NCBI GenBank assembly: GCA_963775445.1
Contig: CAVZIT010000004.1
Location: forward strand, 2,066,861-2,130,860
DNA: 64,000 nt
Origin: Dokdonella_A sp963775445
GTDB lineage: Bacteria; Pseudomonadota; Gammaproteobacteria; Xanthomonadales; Rhodanobacteraceae
Reading direction: 5' to 3'
Shown: positions 51,650 to 61,373 of the stretch, piece by piece
How positions within the stretch are numbered: position 1 is the stretch's first letter
Layout: each line of letters opens with the position of its first letter
Position numbers and translations under genes: made by a program
Notes under the pieces: model-generated
Seen by the model: the letters and a program-made list of their open reading frames with translations, nothing else
Databases searched by the model: none
What the model was told of the DNA's origin: nothing

Positions 51650-52483
51650 CTACTTGATCGACTGTCCGATGCGCCCGAAATCGATGCCGTTGTTCCAGTT
51701 CATCCAGATGATGAACGCCTTGCCGACCAGATTGGCTTCGGGTACGAAACCCCAGAATCGGCTGTCGGCACTATTATCCCGATTGTCGCCCATTGCAAAG
51801 TAGTGCCCCGGGGGCACGCGCCAGGTCCCCTCGTGGCCCACGTTGACCATCGGCAGCTCGAGGATGCGGTGCTCGATTCGCGGCAGCTTTTCGAGCTTGA
51901 CCTCGGCGCCCGCCATGCTGCGATTGGGCTCGGACGGCCCGGTATAGGGCCCGAGATACGATTCCGGTATCTCCTTTCCGTTGATGTAAAGCGTCTTGTT
52001 GCGGTAAGTGATCTCGTCGCCCGGGAGGCCGATCACGCGCTTGATGTAGTCCTCTTTCGGGTTTTCCGGATAGCGGAACACGAAAACGTCGCCGCGCTGG
52101 GGTTCGCCGGTCGCGAGGAAGCGTGTGTTGAGCACCGGCAGGCGCAGGCCGTACGCGAACTTGTTGACCAGGATGAAATCACCCACCAGCAGCGTCGGCA
52201 TCATCGAACCGGATGGAATCTTGAATGGTTCGACGACGAAAGAGCGGAACAGCAAAATCACCAGGATCACCGGGAAGAACGAACGCGCGTATTCGACGAT
52301 GATAGGCTCGTTCAACGCCTGCTCGGCGCGCGCGCGGCGCTCGGGTTCGGACAGCGAATCCATCGCCTCGAGTTCCCGCGCCCTCCGGCGGCGGGCAGGC
52401 GCAAGCGCCAGTCGATCGAGCAGCCAGATCACACCCGTCAGGGCAGTCAGGATTACCAGCAACAGGGCGAAATCGAAATCCAT
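51650..52483 (-). CDS. lepB: Signal peptidase I
   Basis: The 277-residue membrane protease removes signal peptides from exported proteins. Two N-terminal membrane segments flank a basic loop. The catalytic Ser is in IPSGSMMPTLLVGDFI and the Lys in DYIKRVIGLPGDEI. Box E (GDNRDNSADSRFWGFV) is present. It is co-directional with lepA upstream. Confidence 0.97.
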   Translation of the reverse strand: MDFDFALLLVILTALTGVIWLLDRLALAPARRRRARELEAMDSLSEPERRARAEQALNEPIIVEYARSFFPVILVILLFRSFVVEPFKIPSGSMMPTLLVGDFILVNKFAYGLRLPVLNTRFLATGEPQRGDVFVFRYPENPKEDYIKRVIGLPGDEITYRNKTLYINGKEIPESYLGPYTGPSEPNRSMAGAEVKLEKLPRIEHRILELPMVNVGHEGTWRVPPGHYFAMGDNRDNSADSRFWGFVPEANLVGKAFIIWMNWNNGIDFGRIGQSIK

Positions 52484-52586
52484 CGTCGATCCTTTGGGTT
52501 CAAACCTTCAGAAAGCATCCGCAACCCGCGCCAGTGCACCGGTCGAACGCAGTGGTCCACAACAACGCGCACACACACGCGCGCCA

Positions 52587-54380
52587 TCATTTGTTGTCCG
52601 ATTGCAGCACCGCCAGGAACGCTTCCTGTGGAATTTCCACGCGGCCCACCTGTTTCATGCGCTTCTTGCCTTCCTTCTGTTTTTCCAGCAGCTTGCGCTT
52701 TCGCGTCACATCGCCGCCGTAGCACTTCGCCAGCACATTCTTGCGCATCGCCTTGACGGTCGAGCGTGCGACGATCTGCGATCCGATCGCGGCCTGGATC
52801 GCGACATCGAACATCTGGCGCGGGATCACTTCCTTCATGCGTTCCACCAGCTCGCGTCCGCGACGTTCGGAGGCGGCGCGGTGCAGGATCAGACTCAACG
52901 CATCGACACGCTCGCCATTGATCAACACGTCGAGGCGAACGAACGCGCCGCCCTGGAAACGCAGGAAATGGTAATCCATCGACGCATAGCCGCGGGATAC
53001 GGATTTCAGCCGGTCGAAAAAATCGAGGACGATTTCCGCGAGCGGCAACTCGTAACTGATCTTCACCTGGCTGGCGAGGTAATGGATGGAACGTTGCGCA
53101 CCGCGCTTTTCCTCGCACAAACCGATCACGTTGCCGACATAATCCGGCGGCGTGAGGATGTCGGCAAGAATGATCGGCTCGCGCACCTCCTCGATGTTCT
53201 GCGTCGGCGGCAGCTTGGCGGGATTGTCGAGCTGAAGAACCGTCCCGTCGGTTTGCAACACCTCATAGATGACGGTAGGAGCGGTGCTGATGAGATTCAG
53301 GTTGTACTCGCGCTCGAGACGCTCCTGCACGATTTCCATGTGCAGCATGCCGAGAAAGCCGCAGCGGAATCCGAAACCCATTGCTTCGGAGCTCTCCGGT
53401 TCGAAATGCAGCGACGAATCGTTCAGCGTGAGCTTTTCCAGCGCCTCGCGCAGCGCCGGATAATCCTCGGCGTCCACCGGAAACAAACCGGCAAAAACGC
53501 GCGGCTGCATTTTCTTGAAACCCGGTAATGCACGCGGGGCGGGCTTGGCCGCGAGCGTCAATGTGTCGCCGACCGGCGCGCCGTGCACTTCCTTGATCGA
53601 TGCGCACACGAAACCGACTTCGCCCGGCCCGAGACGTTCGAGGTTCTTGCGCTTGGGCGTGAATACGCCTACCTGATCGACCTCGTAGGCACGGCCCGTC
53701 GACATGACGAGGATCTTGTCTCGCGGTGTGATCGCGCCTTGCATCACGCGCACCAGGGAAACGACGCCGAGGTAATTGTCGAACCACGAATCGATGATGA
53801 GTGCCTGCAGCCGGTCGGTATCCCCGGGTGTCGGTGGCGGAATGCGCGCGACGATCGCCTCGAGCACCTCCTCGACGTTTTCGCCGGTCTTCGCGCTGAT
53901 GGCAATCGCATCGTCGGCATGGATGCCGATGACGGCCTCGATTTCCTCCTTCACCTTGTCGATGTCGGCGGTCGGCAGATCGATCTTGTTCAGCACCGGT
54001 ATCACGGTCAATCCCTGCTCGACCGCGGTGTAGCAGTTGGCGACCGATTGCGCTTCGACACCCTGCGCGGCATCGACCACGAGAAGTGCACCTTCGCAGG
54101 CGGCCAGCGAACGGCTGACCTCATAGCTGAAATCGACGTGCCCGGGTGTGTCGATGAAGTTGAGCTGGTAGGTGTTGCCATCACGCGCGGTGTACGGCAG
54201 CGAAACCGATTGCGCCTTGATCGTGATGCCGCGCTCGCGCTCGATCGGATTGGTGTCCAGCACCTGGGCCGCCATCTCGCGCAAGCTCAATCCACCGCAC
54301 ATCTGGATGATGCGGTCGGCCAGCGTCGATTTGCCATGATCCACATGGGCGATGATTGAGAAGTTGCGAATCCGTTGCAT
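52587..54380 (-). CDS. lepA: Elongation factor 4 (LepA)
   Basis: The 597-residue translational GTPase is thought to assist initiation or back-translocate ribosomes. G motifs are IIAHVDHGKSTLADRI, ERERGITIKAQ, FIDTPGHVDFSYEVSR and LNKIDLP. The C-terminal LepA-specific domain (YASMDYHFLRFQGG, AKCYGGDVTRKRKLLEKQKEGKKRMK) is complete. The order lepA-lepB-DUF4845-rnc-era is conserved. Confidence 0.98.
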   Translation of the reverse strand: MQRIRNFSIIAHVDHGKSTLADRIIQMCGGLSLREMAAQVLDTNPIERERGITIKAQSVSLPYTARDGNTYQLNFIDTPGHVDFSYEVSRSLAACEGALLVVDAAQGVEAQSVANCYTAVEQGLTVIPVLNKIDLPTADIDKVKEEIEAVIGIHADDAIAISAKTGENVEEVLEAIVARIPPPTPGDTDRLQALIIDSWFDNYLGVVSLVRVMQGAITPRDKILVMSTGRAYEVDQVGVFTPKRKNLERLGPGEVGFVCASIKEVHGAPVGDTLTLAAKPAPRALPGFKKMQPRVFAGLFPVDAEDYPALREALEKLTLNDSSLHFEPESSEAMGFGFRCGFLGMLHMEIVQERLEREYNLNLISTAPTVIYEVLQTDGTVLQLDNPAKLPPTQNIEEVREPIILADILTPPDYVGNVIGLCEEKRGAQRSIHYLASQVKISYELPLAEIVLDFFDRLKSVSRGYASMDYHFLRFQGGAFVRLDVLINGERVDALSLILHRAASERRGRELVERMKEVIPRQMFDVAIQAAIGSQIVARSTVKAMRKNVLAKCYGGDVTRKRKLLEKQKEGKKRMKQVGRVEIPQEAFLAVLQSDNK

Positions 54381-54470
54381 GAATGGACTGAGGGCGGCCG
54401 CAGACGATTGGACGGCACAAGACCGGGATTATCGCAGAAAGGCGCGCGCCACGCGGCCCTGCAATCGCCA

Positions 54471-54504
54471 AATGGCCCTCTCCCGCAAAGGGGAGAAGGC
54501 CATT
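54471..54504 (-). terminator. Strong hairpin between mucD and lepA
   Basis: AATGGCCCTCTCCC and GGGGAGAAGGCCATT form a nearly perfect stem around a 5-nt loop, about 50 bp after the mucD stop. No long T run follows on the minus strand, so it may be a Rho-type barrier or a dispersed repeat rather than a classic terminator. Confidence 0.4.
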
Positions 54505-54552
54505 CAACAAAATTCACGGGAAGCCGACGACAAGCGTAACGTCGGCCCTGGT

Positions 54553-55968
54553 TTACTGCGACGCGCCCTTTTTCGGTACGCTGATCGCGATGAAGCTGGT
54601 GACATCGTCGCGGCGCACCAGCAGCATCACGGACTGCCCGGGCTTGACGTTCTTGACCGCGTTTTCGAAGCCGTTGGTCGATTTCACCGGTGTGCGTCCG
54701 ACCATCAGGATCACGTCACCTGGCTGCAACGCCGCACGCCGCGCGGCGATGCCATTGACGCCGGTCACCAGCACCCCTTCATCCTTGAGGTTGAGCTGAC
54801 TGCGCTGCTGCGCGGTGAGATCTTCGACGACGATACCGAGGGGATTGGTCGGGCCTTTGTTCTGCTGTCCACCCGGGCCGCCGGCCACTTCCTCGGGTTT
54901 GTTGGGCAGTGTGCCGACCGTCACCGGCAACGTCATGTGCTTGCCGTCGCGGAAAATGCCCAGTTGCGCGGTTGATCCGGGTTTGGTCATGCCGACCAGC
55001 GGCGGCAGGTCGGCCGAGCTGACGACGTCATGACCATCGTAGCTCAGGATGACGTCGCCAACGTGCACGCCCGCCTTGTCCGCACCGCTACCCGGCGTGA
55101 CCTTGTTCACGAGTGCGCCCCCGGTGCGCGGCAATCCGAGACTCTGTGCGAGACCCTGGTCCACATTCTGGATCTGCACACCGATCATGCCGCGGCTCAC
55201 GTGCCCGGTCGCCTTGAGCTGGTCCACTGCATTCATGGCGATGTCGATCGGAATCGCGAACGAAACACCCATGAAGCCGCCGGTATTGGAAAAGATCTGG
55301 GAATTGATACCGACGACCTGGCCGTCGAGATTGAACAACGGACCACCCGAGTTGCCCCGGTTGATCGCCACGTCGGTCTGGATGAACGGCACATACTGCT
55401 GATCGGCCGCACCGAAGCTGCGCCCGACAGCACTGACGATACCCGCCGTGACCGAATGGTCGAACCCGAACGGCGAGCCAATCGCAACCACCCACTGGCC
55501 GGCCTTGAGGGTCTTGGAATCGCCGATGCTCACGGTCGGCAAATCGCTCGCCTTGACCTTGAGCAGTGCGATGTCGTATTGCGGGTCGGTGCCGACCACC
55601 TTGGCATCGAGTTCGCGGCGATCCGAAAGGCGCACCGTCACGTCGTCCGAGTCATCCACGACATGATTGTTGGTCAGGATGTAGCCATCCGAGGAGATGA
55701 TGAAACCCGAACCCATCGACATCCGGCGGCCTTCCGGCTGCTGCGGCATCGGGCCAAAAAAATGGCGGAAAATCTCGGGCAGCTGATCCATATCGGGCTG
55801 GCCCGACGCGTTGCTGTCCGGATTGCCGGTGGCCTGCACATTCACGACTGCCGGCCCGTAGTGCGCAACCAGGCCCGTGAAATCGGGCAGATCGGCAGCG
55901 CCGGCGCTGGCGGAAACCAGCACGAACAACAGGCAGGCAGATATCCAGCGTGTAAACATCCTCGTCAT
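54553..55968 (-). CDS. mucD: Periplasmic serine protease of the DegP/MucD type
   Basis: This 471-residue S1C protease and chaperone of the periplasm has a signal peptide (ISACLLFVLVSASAGA). The catalytic triad is His in LTNNHVVDDSD, Asp in DPQYDIALLKV and Ser in NRGNSGGPLFN. Two PDZ domains follow (about 275-365 and 380-470). The gene order rpoE-rseA-rseB-mucD matches the algU-mucA-mucB-mucD envelope-stress operon of pseudomonads, so it probably acts in that response. Confidence 0.95.
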   Translation of the reverse strand: MTRMFTRWISACLLFVLVSASAGAADLPDFTGLVAHYGPAVVNVQATGNPDSNASGQPDMDQLPEIFRHFFGPMPQQPEGRRMSMGSGFIISSDGYILTNNHVVDDSDDVTVRLSDRRELDAKVVGTDPQYDIALLKVKASDLPTVSIGDSKTLKAGQWVVAIGSPFGFDHSVTAGIVSAVGRSFGAADQQYVPFIQTDVAINRGNSGGPLFNLDGQVVGINSQIFSNTGGFMGVSFAIPIDIAMNAVDQLKATGHVSRGMIGVQIQNVDQGLAQSLGLPRTGGALVNKVTPGSGADKAGVHVGDVILSYDGHDVVSSADLPPLVGMTKPGSTAQLGIFRDGKHMTLPVTVGTLPNKPEEVAGGPGGQQNKGPTNPLGIVVEDLTAQQRSQLNLKDEGVLVTGVNGIAARRAALQPGDVILMVGRTPVKSTNGFENAVKNVKPGQSVMLLVRRDDVTSFIAISVPKKGASQ

Positions 55969-56215
55969 GACGTAATCAACCTCGTCTTGTCGTCAAGCAA
56001 AATGGAATGGATCGAAAAAGCGTTGTCGATGGGGAAATCGACCGGCACGCGATTGGATGGAGACGGACGCGCAAAGTTCCACAAGGCAAATGATTCGCTT
56101 GGCTGCGCTTCAGGTGGCGATCCGCCGGGAAGCCGGCGCATCGGCCGCAAGAATGCATGCAACGCGTGTGTCCCGATCGTTGCGGATCGCTATTGCAGTA
56201 TCCGAATGTGATCGC

Positions 56216-57172
56216 TCAACCGGCAGGTGCATTAACCGGTTGCACCGAACGCGCGACATCCGCCACCGTGATCAAGGGCACCTCGCCGAGCACCGTAATG
56301 CGCCATCCGTCGCTCATGCGCGTGTAAACATTGAGCGCGCCTCGCGACATCCTGCTGGCCGAGCGCGGGGACTTTTCCGCGTGCGGCTCGATGTAAACCG
56401 AGACGCTGGCGAGTCCGTCCGAATACATCAGGTGCTCCGCACCGGCCGGCCCGTGCACCGGGCGTTGACTGCGCATGAGCGCGTATCCGGCTGGAAGCCT
56501 TGCGACGCGCCAGCGTGGAGCGCCTGTCAATACGACTTCATCCGCGGGTGCGCGAGCCTTGCCCGTCGCAGGCCCGGCGAGCAGATCACTTTCGCTCGGC
56601 TTGGCGCCGACTTCCAGCGCAACGAACATGAATTGTTCCAGGGGACGCTGGCGTGCATCGATGACAACCGATCGCAACAACATCCGCGATGCCTGGTCCA
56701 CCCACAAGCGGTAACTGTAACGATAGGCATCGCGCGCGCTGATATCGACCACTCGTGCGTTGTATCCCGCCACGCGGTCCTCGCCTCCCAGACCGAGCGT
56801 GTAATTCGCGGTGAGTGCGCCGGCCTTCACATCGGGAACCAGCGGTACCAGCGATTGATTCGAATCGTTGGTGAATACGGTCGGGGCGGCGCCGGCCTGG
56901 ATGCAGGTAATGATGTCGCCGTTGCGCACGATCTCGCTGTGCGGACCGGTCAGGCTGATCAGTCGCTCGCGTTCCCGGCCGCCACCGAGATGGAACACGC
57001 GCAGCGCGTCGGTGCGATCGGCATGCTCGTAAATGAAGGAGCCCTGATAGTTGAGCGCGTGCATGGCGCGCGCCATATCGGACAGAAGATCCTGTGCGGT
57101 CTGCGCGGCCGAGGCATGCGAACTTGCGACGGCCAGCAGGACAACGATCAGCGCGCAGGCGACGCTCCGCAT
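56216..57172 (-). CDS. rseB: Sigma-E regulatory protein RseB (MucB)
   Basis: The 318-residue periplasmic protein has a signal peptide (ACALIVVLLAVASSHASA). An N-terminal LolA-like domain follows (ALNYQGSFIYEHADRTDALRV), and then a smaller C-terminal domain. It binds the periplasmic part of RseA and shields it from proteolysis. It lies 3 nt after rseA and 247 bp before mucD in the transcription direction. Confidence 0.93.
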   Translation of the reverse strand: MRSVACALIVVLLAVASSHASAAQTAQDLLSDMARAMHALNYQGSFIYEHADRTDALRVFHLGGGRERERLISLTGPHSEIVRNGDIITCIQAGAAPTVFTNDSNQSLVPLVPDVKAGALTANYTLGLGGEDRVAGYNARVVDISARDAYRYSYRLWVDQASRMLLRSVVIDARQRPLEQFMFVALEVGAKPSESDLLAGPATGKARAPADEVVLTGAPRWRVARLPAGYALMRSQRPVHGPAGAEHLMYSDGLASVSVYIEPHAEKSPRSASRMSRGALNVYTRMSDGWRITVLGEVPLITVADVARSVQPVNAPAG

Positions 57173-57175
57173 GAC

Positions 57176-57832
57176 TCAGTGATGCTGTGGCGAATATTCC
57201 GGCCGGGTGTTGGCAGCCGCTTGCTGCGGGGGCACGACCAGTAGAACGTAGGGCAGGAAACTCGATTCTCCAGCGGCCCCGGTGGCTTCGTAATGGCGCA
57301 TCAGGTACGACTGGAGATGCGGATCGAACGAGACCGGCTCAGCCGGATCGCCCTCGCTGCGAATCGCCGCCATCTGGCTTGGCGCTCCCTGCAACAGGGG
57401 CGTCTGGAATTCCGCGGGCGAACTCGCCGCGGCTGCGATTGATGGCGTGGGCGATGCGCTGCTTGCATTTCCGCCAACGACGGCGCTGCTGTTCTCAAGC
57501 GGAGCATCTCCCGTGGGATGACTCACCATCAATGCGGCCACCGCCACGCTCGCGGCAATCGCGCCACCCGAAGCCCAGCGCAACCATGGGCCACGGGCAC
57601 GCAGGGGTACGTCGTTGGCGATTGCCTGCATGACATTCGCCGCGAGTTTCAGATGCGTTGGGTAAAGCGGCTGCCGGCGCAGCACCTGGCGCGTGACGTG
57701 GTAGCGAGTCCAGCACGCCACCATCTGCGTATCGCTGCCGACGCGCTTGAGCACGAAACGCGCCTCGTCGCGGGCCAACTGGCCATCCATCAGCGCAGAC
57801 AACTGTTCCTGGATTTCCTGCTTCATGGTCAC
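57176..57832 (-). CDS. rseA: Anti-sigma-E factor RseA (MucA)
   Basis: The 218-residue single-pass membrane protein has an N-terminal cytoplasmic RseA domain (QLSALMDGQLARDEARFVL, CWTRYHVTRQVLR) that holds RpoE. A membrane helix follows (ASGGAIAASVAVAALMV, about residues 88-105), and then a Ser/Ala-rich periplasmic part. Its ATG overlaps the rpoE stop by 4 nt. Confidence 0.92.
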   Translation of the reverse strand: MTMKQEIQEQLSALMDGQLARDEARFVLKRVGSDTQMVACWTRYHVTRQVLRRQPLYPTHLKLAANVMQAIANDVPLRARGPWLRWASGGAIAASVAVAALMVSHPTGDAPLENSSAVVGGNASSASPTPSIAAAASSPAEFQTPLLQGAPSQMAAIRSEGDPAEPVSFDPHLQSYLMRHYEATGAAGESSFLPYVLLVVPPQQAAANTRPEYSPQHH

Positions 57833-58422
57833 TCTTCCTCGGACAACAGCGGACGCAGTTCAATATCGACGGCTTCGCGGGCGCGGAAGATCCGCGATCT
57901 CACCGTTCCGATCGGGCAGTTCATCGCTGCTGCGATCTCTTCGTAGCTCAGACCGTCCACCTCGCGTAGGGTGATGGCAGTACGCAGCTCTTCCGGCAAT
58001 CGTTCGACAGTGGCAAACACCGTTTGTTCAATTTCCTGGCGCAAAAGTTCGTGTTCGGGCGTGGCGGTTTCGCGCAGCCGTGTGGCGCCGCCGAATTGCT
58101 CGGCATCCTCGACCGCGACATCCTCGGTCGGTGGCCGCCGCCCTTGGGAAACCAGGTAGTTCTTGGCCGTGTTGATCGCAATCTTGTACATCCAGGTATA
58201 GAACGCGCTGTCGCCGCGAAACGCGGCAATCGCGCGGAACGCGCGGATGAAGGCCTCCTGCGCGACGTCCTGCGCTTCGCTCCAGTCGGACACATAGCGC
58301 GAGATCACGCTGACGATCTTGTGCTGGTACTTGCGCACCAGCAGATCGAACGCCGCCCGGTCGCCCGCCTGCACGCGCTCGACGAGCGCTCGATCCAGGT
58401 CGCTTTCGCCCATCCGGGCCAT
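57829..58422 (-). CDS. rpoE: RNA polymerase sigma factor RpoE (AlgU)
   Basis: This 197-residue ECF sigma factor has region 2 (FDLLVRKYQHKIVSVISRYV, then AQDVAQEAFIRAFRAIAAFR) and region 4 (LPEELRTAITLREVDGLSYEEIAAAM, then GTVRSRIFRARE). It directs the envelope-stress response and is held by RseA, encoded next. A strong AAAGGGAGA ribosome site precedes the ATG. A palindrome lies about 46 bp upstream. Confidence 0.97.
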   Translation of the reverse strand: MARMGESDLDRALVERVQAGDRAAFDLLVRKYQHKIVSVISRYVSDWSEAQDVAQEAFIRAFRAIAAFRGDSAFYTWMYKIAINTAKNYLVSQGRRPPTEDVAVEDAEQFGGATRLRETATPEHELLRQEIEQTVFATVERLPEELRTAITLREVDGLSYEEIAAAMNCPIGTVRSRIFRAREAVDIELRPLLSEEE

Positions 58423-58467
58423 TCTCCCTTTTTTCGATTCGATCCGGCACGCGGCCTAGACCTTGAC

Positions 58468-58485
58468 CTGAACAATATAGTTCAG
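58468..58485. promoter_or_regulatory. Perfect palindrome upstream of rpoE
   Basis: CTGAACAATATAGTTCAG has two 6-bp arms (CTGAAC / GTTCAG) around AATATA. It lies 46 bp upstream of the rpoE start, where a promoter or operator is expected. The binding protein is unknown. Confidence 0.45.
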
Positions 58486-58575
58486 CCGCATCTCGAACAG
58501 TCGAATCGACAACGTCTCTCGCGGGAGCCTCCCGCGTGCGAAATTTCGAGCCACTCCCGAGATTGACCAGCGATC

Positions 58576-60873
58576 TCAGGCCCGCGCCAACGACTGGTCT
58601 TCGACCGGCCGCAGGCGTACCCGTTCGGCCAGCAGCATTTCAAACCCCTGAGCGCTCAACGGGCGGCAGAACAGATATCCTTGCAGCGCATCGCAATCCT
58701 CCTCGCGCAGGAAATCGAGATGCTCCTCGGTTTCCACACCCTCGGCAACCACCGAGCGATTGAGGCTGCGCGCCATCGAAATGGTGGCCCTCACGATGGC
58801 CTCGTCGTCCGGATCCACGCCGATGTTGCGCACGAACGACTGGTCGATCTTGATGCCGTCCACCGGGAATCGCTTGAGGTAATCAAGAGAAGACTGACCG
58901 GTACCGAAATCGTCGATGGAAATCGAACAGCCGAGCGCATGCAGCGCATTCAATGTTTCCAGCAGGTTGGGGATGGCCTTCATGCTGACGCTTTCGGTTA
59001 TTTCCAGCTCCAGCAGCACGGGATCGAGTCCGGTGGCATCCAGCACTTCGCGCACCAGACCGGCGAAACCCGGCTGGCGCAATTGCAGCGGCGAAAGATT
59101 CACCCCGAGGCGAAGCGGAACCTGGAAACGCTGCTGCCAGCGCCGGGCATCGGTGCAAGCCGCGCGCAGCACCCATTCGCCGAGCGGCATGATCAGTCCG
59201 CTCGCCTCCGCCAGCGGAATGAAGAAGCCCGGGCTGATCATGCCGAGATCCGGGTGCTCCCAGCGCAACAGCGCTTCCATGCCCACAATATCCTCGCCGG
59301 CCCCATCGACCTGCGGTTGATAGTAGACGCGCAGCTCCCCGTTCTTTTCGGCTCCATGCAACTTCGTTTCGAGCGCGAGGCGTTGCTGTTGCGCTTCCTC
59401 GGGAGCCGCCACATACGCCTGGAAATTGTTGCGTCCCATGCGCTTGGCGGCATACATCGCACTGTCGGCCTGCTTGAGCAGCCGTTCGGCGCTGGTCGCG
59501 TCCTGCGGGTGGAAGCTGATGCCGATCGAAACCGTGACGTGCAACTGCACCTCGGTATCGAGAGCCAGGGGGGCTTCCATCATGCGCACGATCTTGTCGG
59601 CAACGCGCACGACGTCTTCGCGCAGCGCCACATGGCGCAGAATCATGATGAATTCGTCGCCCGCGTAACGCGCGAGCAGATCGGAGGCGCGCAGCAGAAA
59701 GCGCAGGCGCTTGGCCATGGCCATCAGAACCTGATCGCCGATGGCATGTCCAAGCGAATCGTTGATGTTCTTGAAGCGATCGATGTCGATGAACATCACC
59801 GCGAACATTTCGCCGCTGCGATGCGCCTCCTTGAGTATCGCCGCGAGGTGCTCGTTGAGCAGCAACCGGTTCGGCAGCGCGGTCAGCGCATCTCTCAGTC
59901 CACGTACGCGACCCTGCTCGCGCGCATTGTGCAGCTCGACCTCGACGGCAAGGCGCGAGGCGATCGCGCGCAGCGCGTCGCGCAAGCCCGGACCGATCTC
60001 GCACGCCTCGCGGCGTGCCAGCAACAGGGCGCCAAAACAGACCGCATTGCCGTTGCACAACGGCAACCCGACCATGCAGTCGAAGCGCACGCCTCGAGCA
60101 CTGCTGGGCACACGCAAGGCCGGCATCGCCGCATTCGGTGCGATCACTTCGACCCCATCGAGGACGCGCTCGATCATCGGGCGGATAAGCGGATTGACCT
60201 CGCTCAGATCGCTGTCGGAAGGAAATGCGCCGATCGGCTGGGCCCCTCCGGGTTTGTCCGAATCGCTCTCGAGCAGGAGAGCGAGATCGAAACCCAGCAT
60301 TTCGGCGAGCGCGCACAGGGGCGCATCGAAGCCGTGAGGCCCGGTATCGGCGCGCGGCAACTCGGCCAGCACATGCAGGGCAAGACGATCCTCCTCGACG
60401 CGGGGTGCCGAGGCAGCACCCTCCTTCCGAATTGCGCCGGCAAGATGGGCGGACTCGACCGTGTAATCCTCTGCGGGCGTCGAATTTCGCGGCAACAAAG
60501 TTCCGATGTGCTCGAGAACCGTTTCCGGCGCCACGGGGCTGGCAAGCCAGTCGACCACGCCATCCACGACAGGCCGCTCGTCCATCCGGCGCGTACCCGG
60601 CTTGAGCATGCCGATGATGGACATCCTCGAGCGCACCGGGCTGCATGCAAGTTCCGCGCAAAAATCGACGACCCGCCGCGAGTCGACCGGGAATTCGAGC
60701 AGGATCAAATCGACCCGCGGGACCGATTCGAGCAGGCTGCGCGCCTGGCTGACGTCCGCCGCGCTGTAGATCGCCTCGAAGTAGCCGTCGAAGGCGTTGA
60801 ACAACGCGCGTCGCTCATCGCGTTGCCGCATGACGATGAGAATCGTGCCGAAGCCGTGAACCGGTTCCATCAC
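58576..60873 (-). CDS. EAL-domain c-di-GMP phosphodiesterase with pseudo-receiver, GAF and degenerate GGDEF
   Basis: The 765-residue protein starts with a receiver-like domain (1-130) lacking the phosphoacceptor Asp (VDLILLEFP, Glu60) and the conserved Lys. A GAF-like domain follows (about 185-335). The GGDEF domain has AGDEF instead of GGDEF and is probably not catalytic. The EAL domain keeps MEALLRWEHP, LELEITES, SIDDFGTGQSSL, KIDQSFV and EGVET. It should hydrolyse cyclic-di-GMP. Its ATG overlaps the stop of the upstream gene (4 nt). Confidence 0.9.
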   Translation of the reverse strand: MMEPVHGFGTILIVMRQRDERRALFNAFDGYFEAIYSAADVSQARSLLESVPRVDLILLEFPVDSRRVVDFCAELACSPVRSRMSIIGMLKPGTRRMDERPVVDGVVDWLASPVAPETVLEHIGTLLPRNSTPAEDYTVESAHLAGAIRKEGAASAPRVEEDRLALHVLAELPRADTGPHGFDAPLCALAEMLGFDLALLLESDSDKPGGAQPIGAFPSDSDLSEVNPLIRPMIERVLDGVEVIAPNAAMPALRVPSSARGVRFDCMVGLPLCNGNAVCFGALLLARREACEIGPGLRDALRAIASRLAVEVELHNAREQGRVRGLRDALTALPNRLLLNEHLAAILKEAHRSGEMFAVMFIDIDRFKNINDSLGHAIGDQVLMAMAKRLRFLLRASDLLARYAGDEFIMILRHVALREDVVRVADKIVRMMEAPLALDTEVQLHVTVSIGISFHPQDATSAERLLKQADSAMYAAKRMGRNNFQAYVAAPEEAQQQRLALETKLHGAEKNGELRVYYQPQVDGAGEDIVGMEALLRWEHPDLGMISPGFFIPLAEASGLIMPLGEWVLRAACTDARRWQQRFQVPLRLGVNLSPLQLRQPGFAGLVREVLDATGLDPVLLELEITESVSMKAIPNLLETLNALHALGCSISIDDFGTGQSSLDYLKRFPVDGIKIDQSFVRNIGVDPDDEAIVRATISMARSLNRSVVAEGVETEEHLDFLREEDCDALQGYLFCRPLSAQGFEMLLAERVRLRPVEDQSLARA

Positions 60874-61373
60874 ACGATCCAGTGCCCGCTGCGCAGGTGC
60901 GGTTTGCCTGGCTCGACGTTGGGAATCCTCATGTATTCGATGGCACTCTCGATCTGGGCAGCGAACGCGAAATGGTCCGCGATGAACACGAGCTTGCGAT
61001 CGTTGTCACTCGGTTCGCGTGCGATCCGGCGCATCAGCCGCACCACGGGGAGACGCATCTGCGTCTGGAAACCATCGAACAGGTAAATGCCGAAGTGGAT
61101 GCTCTGCAGCACATGCTGCATGGCCTCTGCAAGACCATGGCCGGTCGGAACCTGCACGTCCGCATCGCGCAGGGATATCAGCCCGCTTGCCGGTTGCCAC
61201 AGATAGATTGCCTGGCCGCTACGCAGCGCCGCATGGCGGCACTGGGCAATCGTGCGCGTGACATCGTTGACCCGCAGGGCGATCAGCCTGCTGCTCGCCG
61301 CCAGAATCCGCTCGAACGTCTGCGGCGTGACCGACGGCTCGGTCATGGATCCAGTCACTTGCTCCACAAGCAT
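60870..61373 (-). CDS. Uncharacterised protein coupled to EAL regulator
   Basis: The product has about 167 residues from ATG 61373, or 158 from ATG 61346. It is soluble and partly helical, without a signal peptide. Recognisable only as conserved-looking text (QTFERILAASSRLIALRVND, SGQAIYLWQPASGLISLRD, QSIHFGIYLFDGFQTQMRLP). No family was identified. The ATGA overlap with the EAL gene shows co-translation, so it may be a partner or sensor for that enzyme. Confidence 0.65.
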   Translation of the reverse strand: MLVEQVTGSMTEPSVTPQTFERILAASSRLIALRVNDVTRTIAQCRHAALRSGQAIYLWQPASGLISLRDADVQVPTGHGLAEAMQHVLQSIHFGIYLFDGFQTQMRLPVVRLMRRIAREPSDNDRKLVFIADHFAFAAQIESAIEYMRIPNVEPGKPHLRSGHWIV

